Source: Deltaproteobacteria bacterium (lineage in GTDB: Bacteria; Desulfobacterota; Desulfobacteria; Desulfobacterales; JAFDCJ01). From it: a stretch of 23,812 bases of DNA. The first letter of the stretch is position 1; every line of letters begins with the position of its first letter. Of this stretch, positions 23,460-23,812 are shown piece by piece. A program made the position numbers and the translations under genes. The stretch lies in the NCBI GenBank assembly GCA_024277475.1, contig JAJRVC010000127.1:1-23812 (forward strand), written 5' to 3'. The notes below the pieces were generated by a model, which saw only the letters and a list, made by a program, of their open reading frames with translations, made no database searches and was not told the origin of the DNA.

Positions 23460-23506
23460 TAGTTGGTTAAGATGGTCATGGCTATAACGTGGGTCATTGG
23501 TTCTCT

Positions 23507-23531
23507 CGCAGAGCCCACAAAGTACGCAGAG
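23507..23531. repeat. CGCAGAG repeat copy
   Basis: CGCAGAG occurs at 23507-23513 and 23525-23531, and AAGTACGCAGAG at 23520-23531 is identical to 20840-20851. This is the same dispersed family as in the hutU-ftcD gap. Confidence 0.65.
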
Positions 23532-23630
23532 CAAATTCAGAAAACTCTGTGATCTCCCGCTCTCCGAGCTGTAGGCTCTGGGCGAGCCGGGAGCCGGGGC
23601 GTAGCCCTGTGGACCGGGGGGCACGGGATC

Positions 23631-23705
23631 CGCGAGGTAACAAGAAATGCTTATTACAAATAAGCTAATTTCTGATGGCCGAAATTCAGGGCTCCTGACC
23701 TCGCG
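23631..23705. other. Foldable element: outer stem with inner hairpin
   Basis: An outer stem CGCGAGGT (23631-23638) with ACCTCGCG (23698-23705) encloses an inner hairpin of 12 bp with a 2-nt bulge, 23643-23654 with 23660-23673 (AGAAATGCTTAT / ATAAGCTAATTTCT). It could be the 3' structure of the minus-strand gene ending at 23722, part of a sigma-54-driven small RNA, or another repeat. Confidence 0.45.
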
Positions 23706-23721
23706 TAATTTCAATTGCAAC

Positions 23722-23812
23722 TTATTGGGTCGAGAAGGCCAACGTCATCCGGGTACCGGGGTAGACATATGCCTCCTGGTTCATAACATCGCATAGTAGT
23801 TTAAGGGCATGA
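23722..23812 (-). CDS. C-terminal end of an unrecognised gene, 5' end outside window
   Basis: Read from the right edge, 29 sense codons end at a TAA (23724-23722). The residues finish AYVYPGTRMTLAFSTQ. The frame stays open from the edge and looks coding, but it is too short to identify. It does not look like the end of histidine ammonia-lyase, which one might expect upstream of hutU. A chance open frame is possible. Confidence 0.4.
   Translation of the reverse strand, partial: HALKLLCDVMNQEAYVYPGTRMTLAFSTQ

Larger units (their letters stand above)
22975..23721. other. Repeat- and signal-rich intergenic region upstream of hutU
   Basis: About 750 bp. From left to right it holds an AACCCTGAAC tandem-type repeat (23012-23037), a two-part inverted repeat (23149-23246), a 42-bp dyad (23314-23355), a palindrome (23383-23401), a sigma-54 promoter match (23444-23459), a CGCAGAG repeat (23507-23531), a GC-rich patch (23570-23630) and a foldable element (23631-23705). 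The open frames here (minus 23328-23720, minus 22975-23181) lack ribosome sites, run through repeats, and are not believed. A hut promoter must lie left of about 23300, but I cannot place it. Confidence 0.6.

Noticed and set aside
23328..23720. 130-codon open frame on the minus strand
   Set aside because: Runs through repeats, palindromes and a GC-rich patch; no ribosome site or family motif.
1..23812. CRISPR array, tRNA, rRNA, transposase, integrase or phage genes
   Set aside because: Looked for on both strands; no regularly spaced repeats, cloverleaf-like genes or recombinase motifs were recognised.

Overview
The window reads as a chromosomal segment of an anaerobic Desulfobacterota-type (sulfate-reducer-like) bacterium, probably near Desulfobacterales. 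This is inferred from three things: multi-PAS histidine kinases with a cysteine-rich insert in the ATPase domain, a histidine-degradation cluster that delivers its one-carbon unit to tetrahydrofolate, and many short intergenic repeats of the kind common in those genomes. No rRNA, tRNA, CRISPR array, transposase or phage gene was recognised.

Layout. 1-1066: the start of a small cysteine-rich protein on the minus strand runs off the left edge. It is followed by about 740 bp of repeat-rich intergenic DNA with a 20-bp tandem duplication, a 21-bp-arm palindrome and an AT-rich inverted repeat. 1067-3032: a secreted VCBS/FG-GAP plus PKD protein with a strong terminator. 3337-5697: a PAS-PAS-GAF histidine kinase. 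5825-6980 (minus): a class II glutamine amidotransferase-like protein and an ABM-fold protein. 7217-9517: a fused HisHF imidazole glycerol phosphate synthase and a DUF2064 transferase. 9610-14109: an RND efflux permease and its membrane-fusion partner, with overlapping genes. 14258-15456: an AAA/DUF4143 ATPase whose promoter lies inside a perfect palindrome and seems to give a leaderless mRNA. 15494-17519: a thiol/sulfur redox cassette of thioredoxin-like protein, membrane rhodanese and MauE/DoxX protein, followed by a methyltransferase.

17744-22974 (minus) is a histidine-utilisation operon in the order hutU, ftcD, hutI, fchA. Together these convert urocanate to glutamate and 5,10-methenyl-THF. 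Histidine ammonia-lyase is not in the window. Behind it lie about 750 bp without a clear gene. This stretch holds several repeat families, a good sigma-54 promoter match with two palindromes upstream, a foldable element, and the last 29 codons of an unrecognised minus-strand gene.

The most unusual items are the palindrome-embedded leaderless promoter at 14258-14308, the eukaryote-type fused HisHF, the Trx-rhodanese-MauE cassette, the cysteine cluster in the kinase, and the sigma-54 promoter with dyads near the right edge. I found no single system that I can confidently call new.
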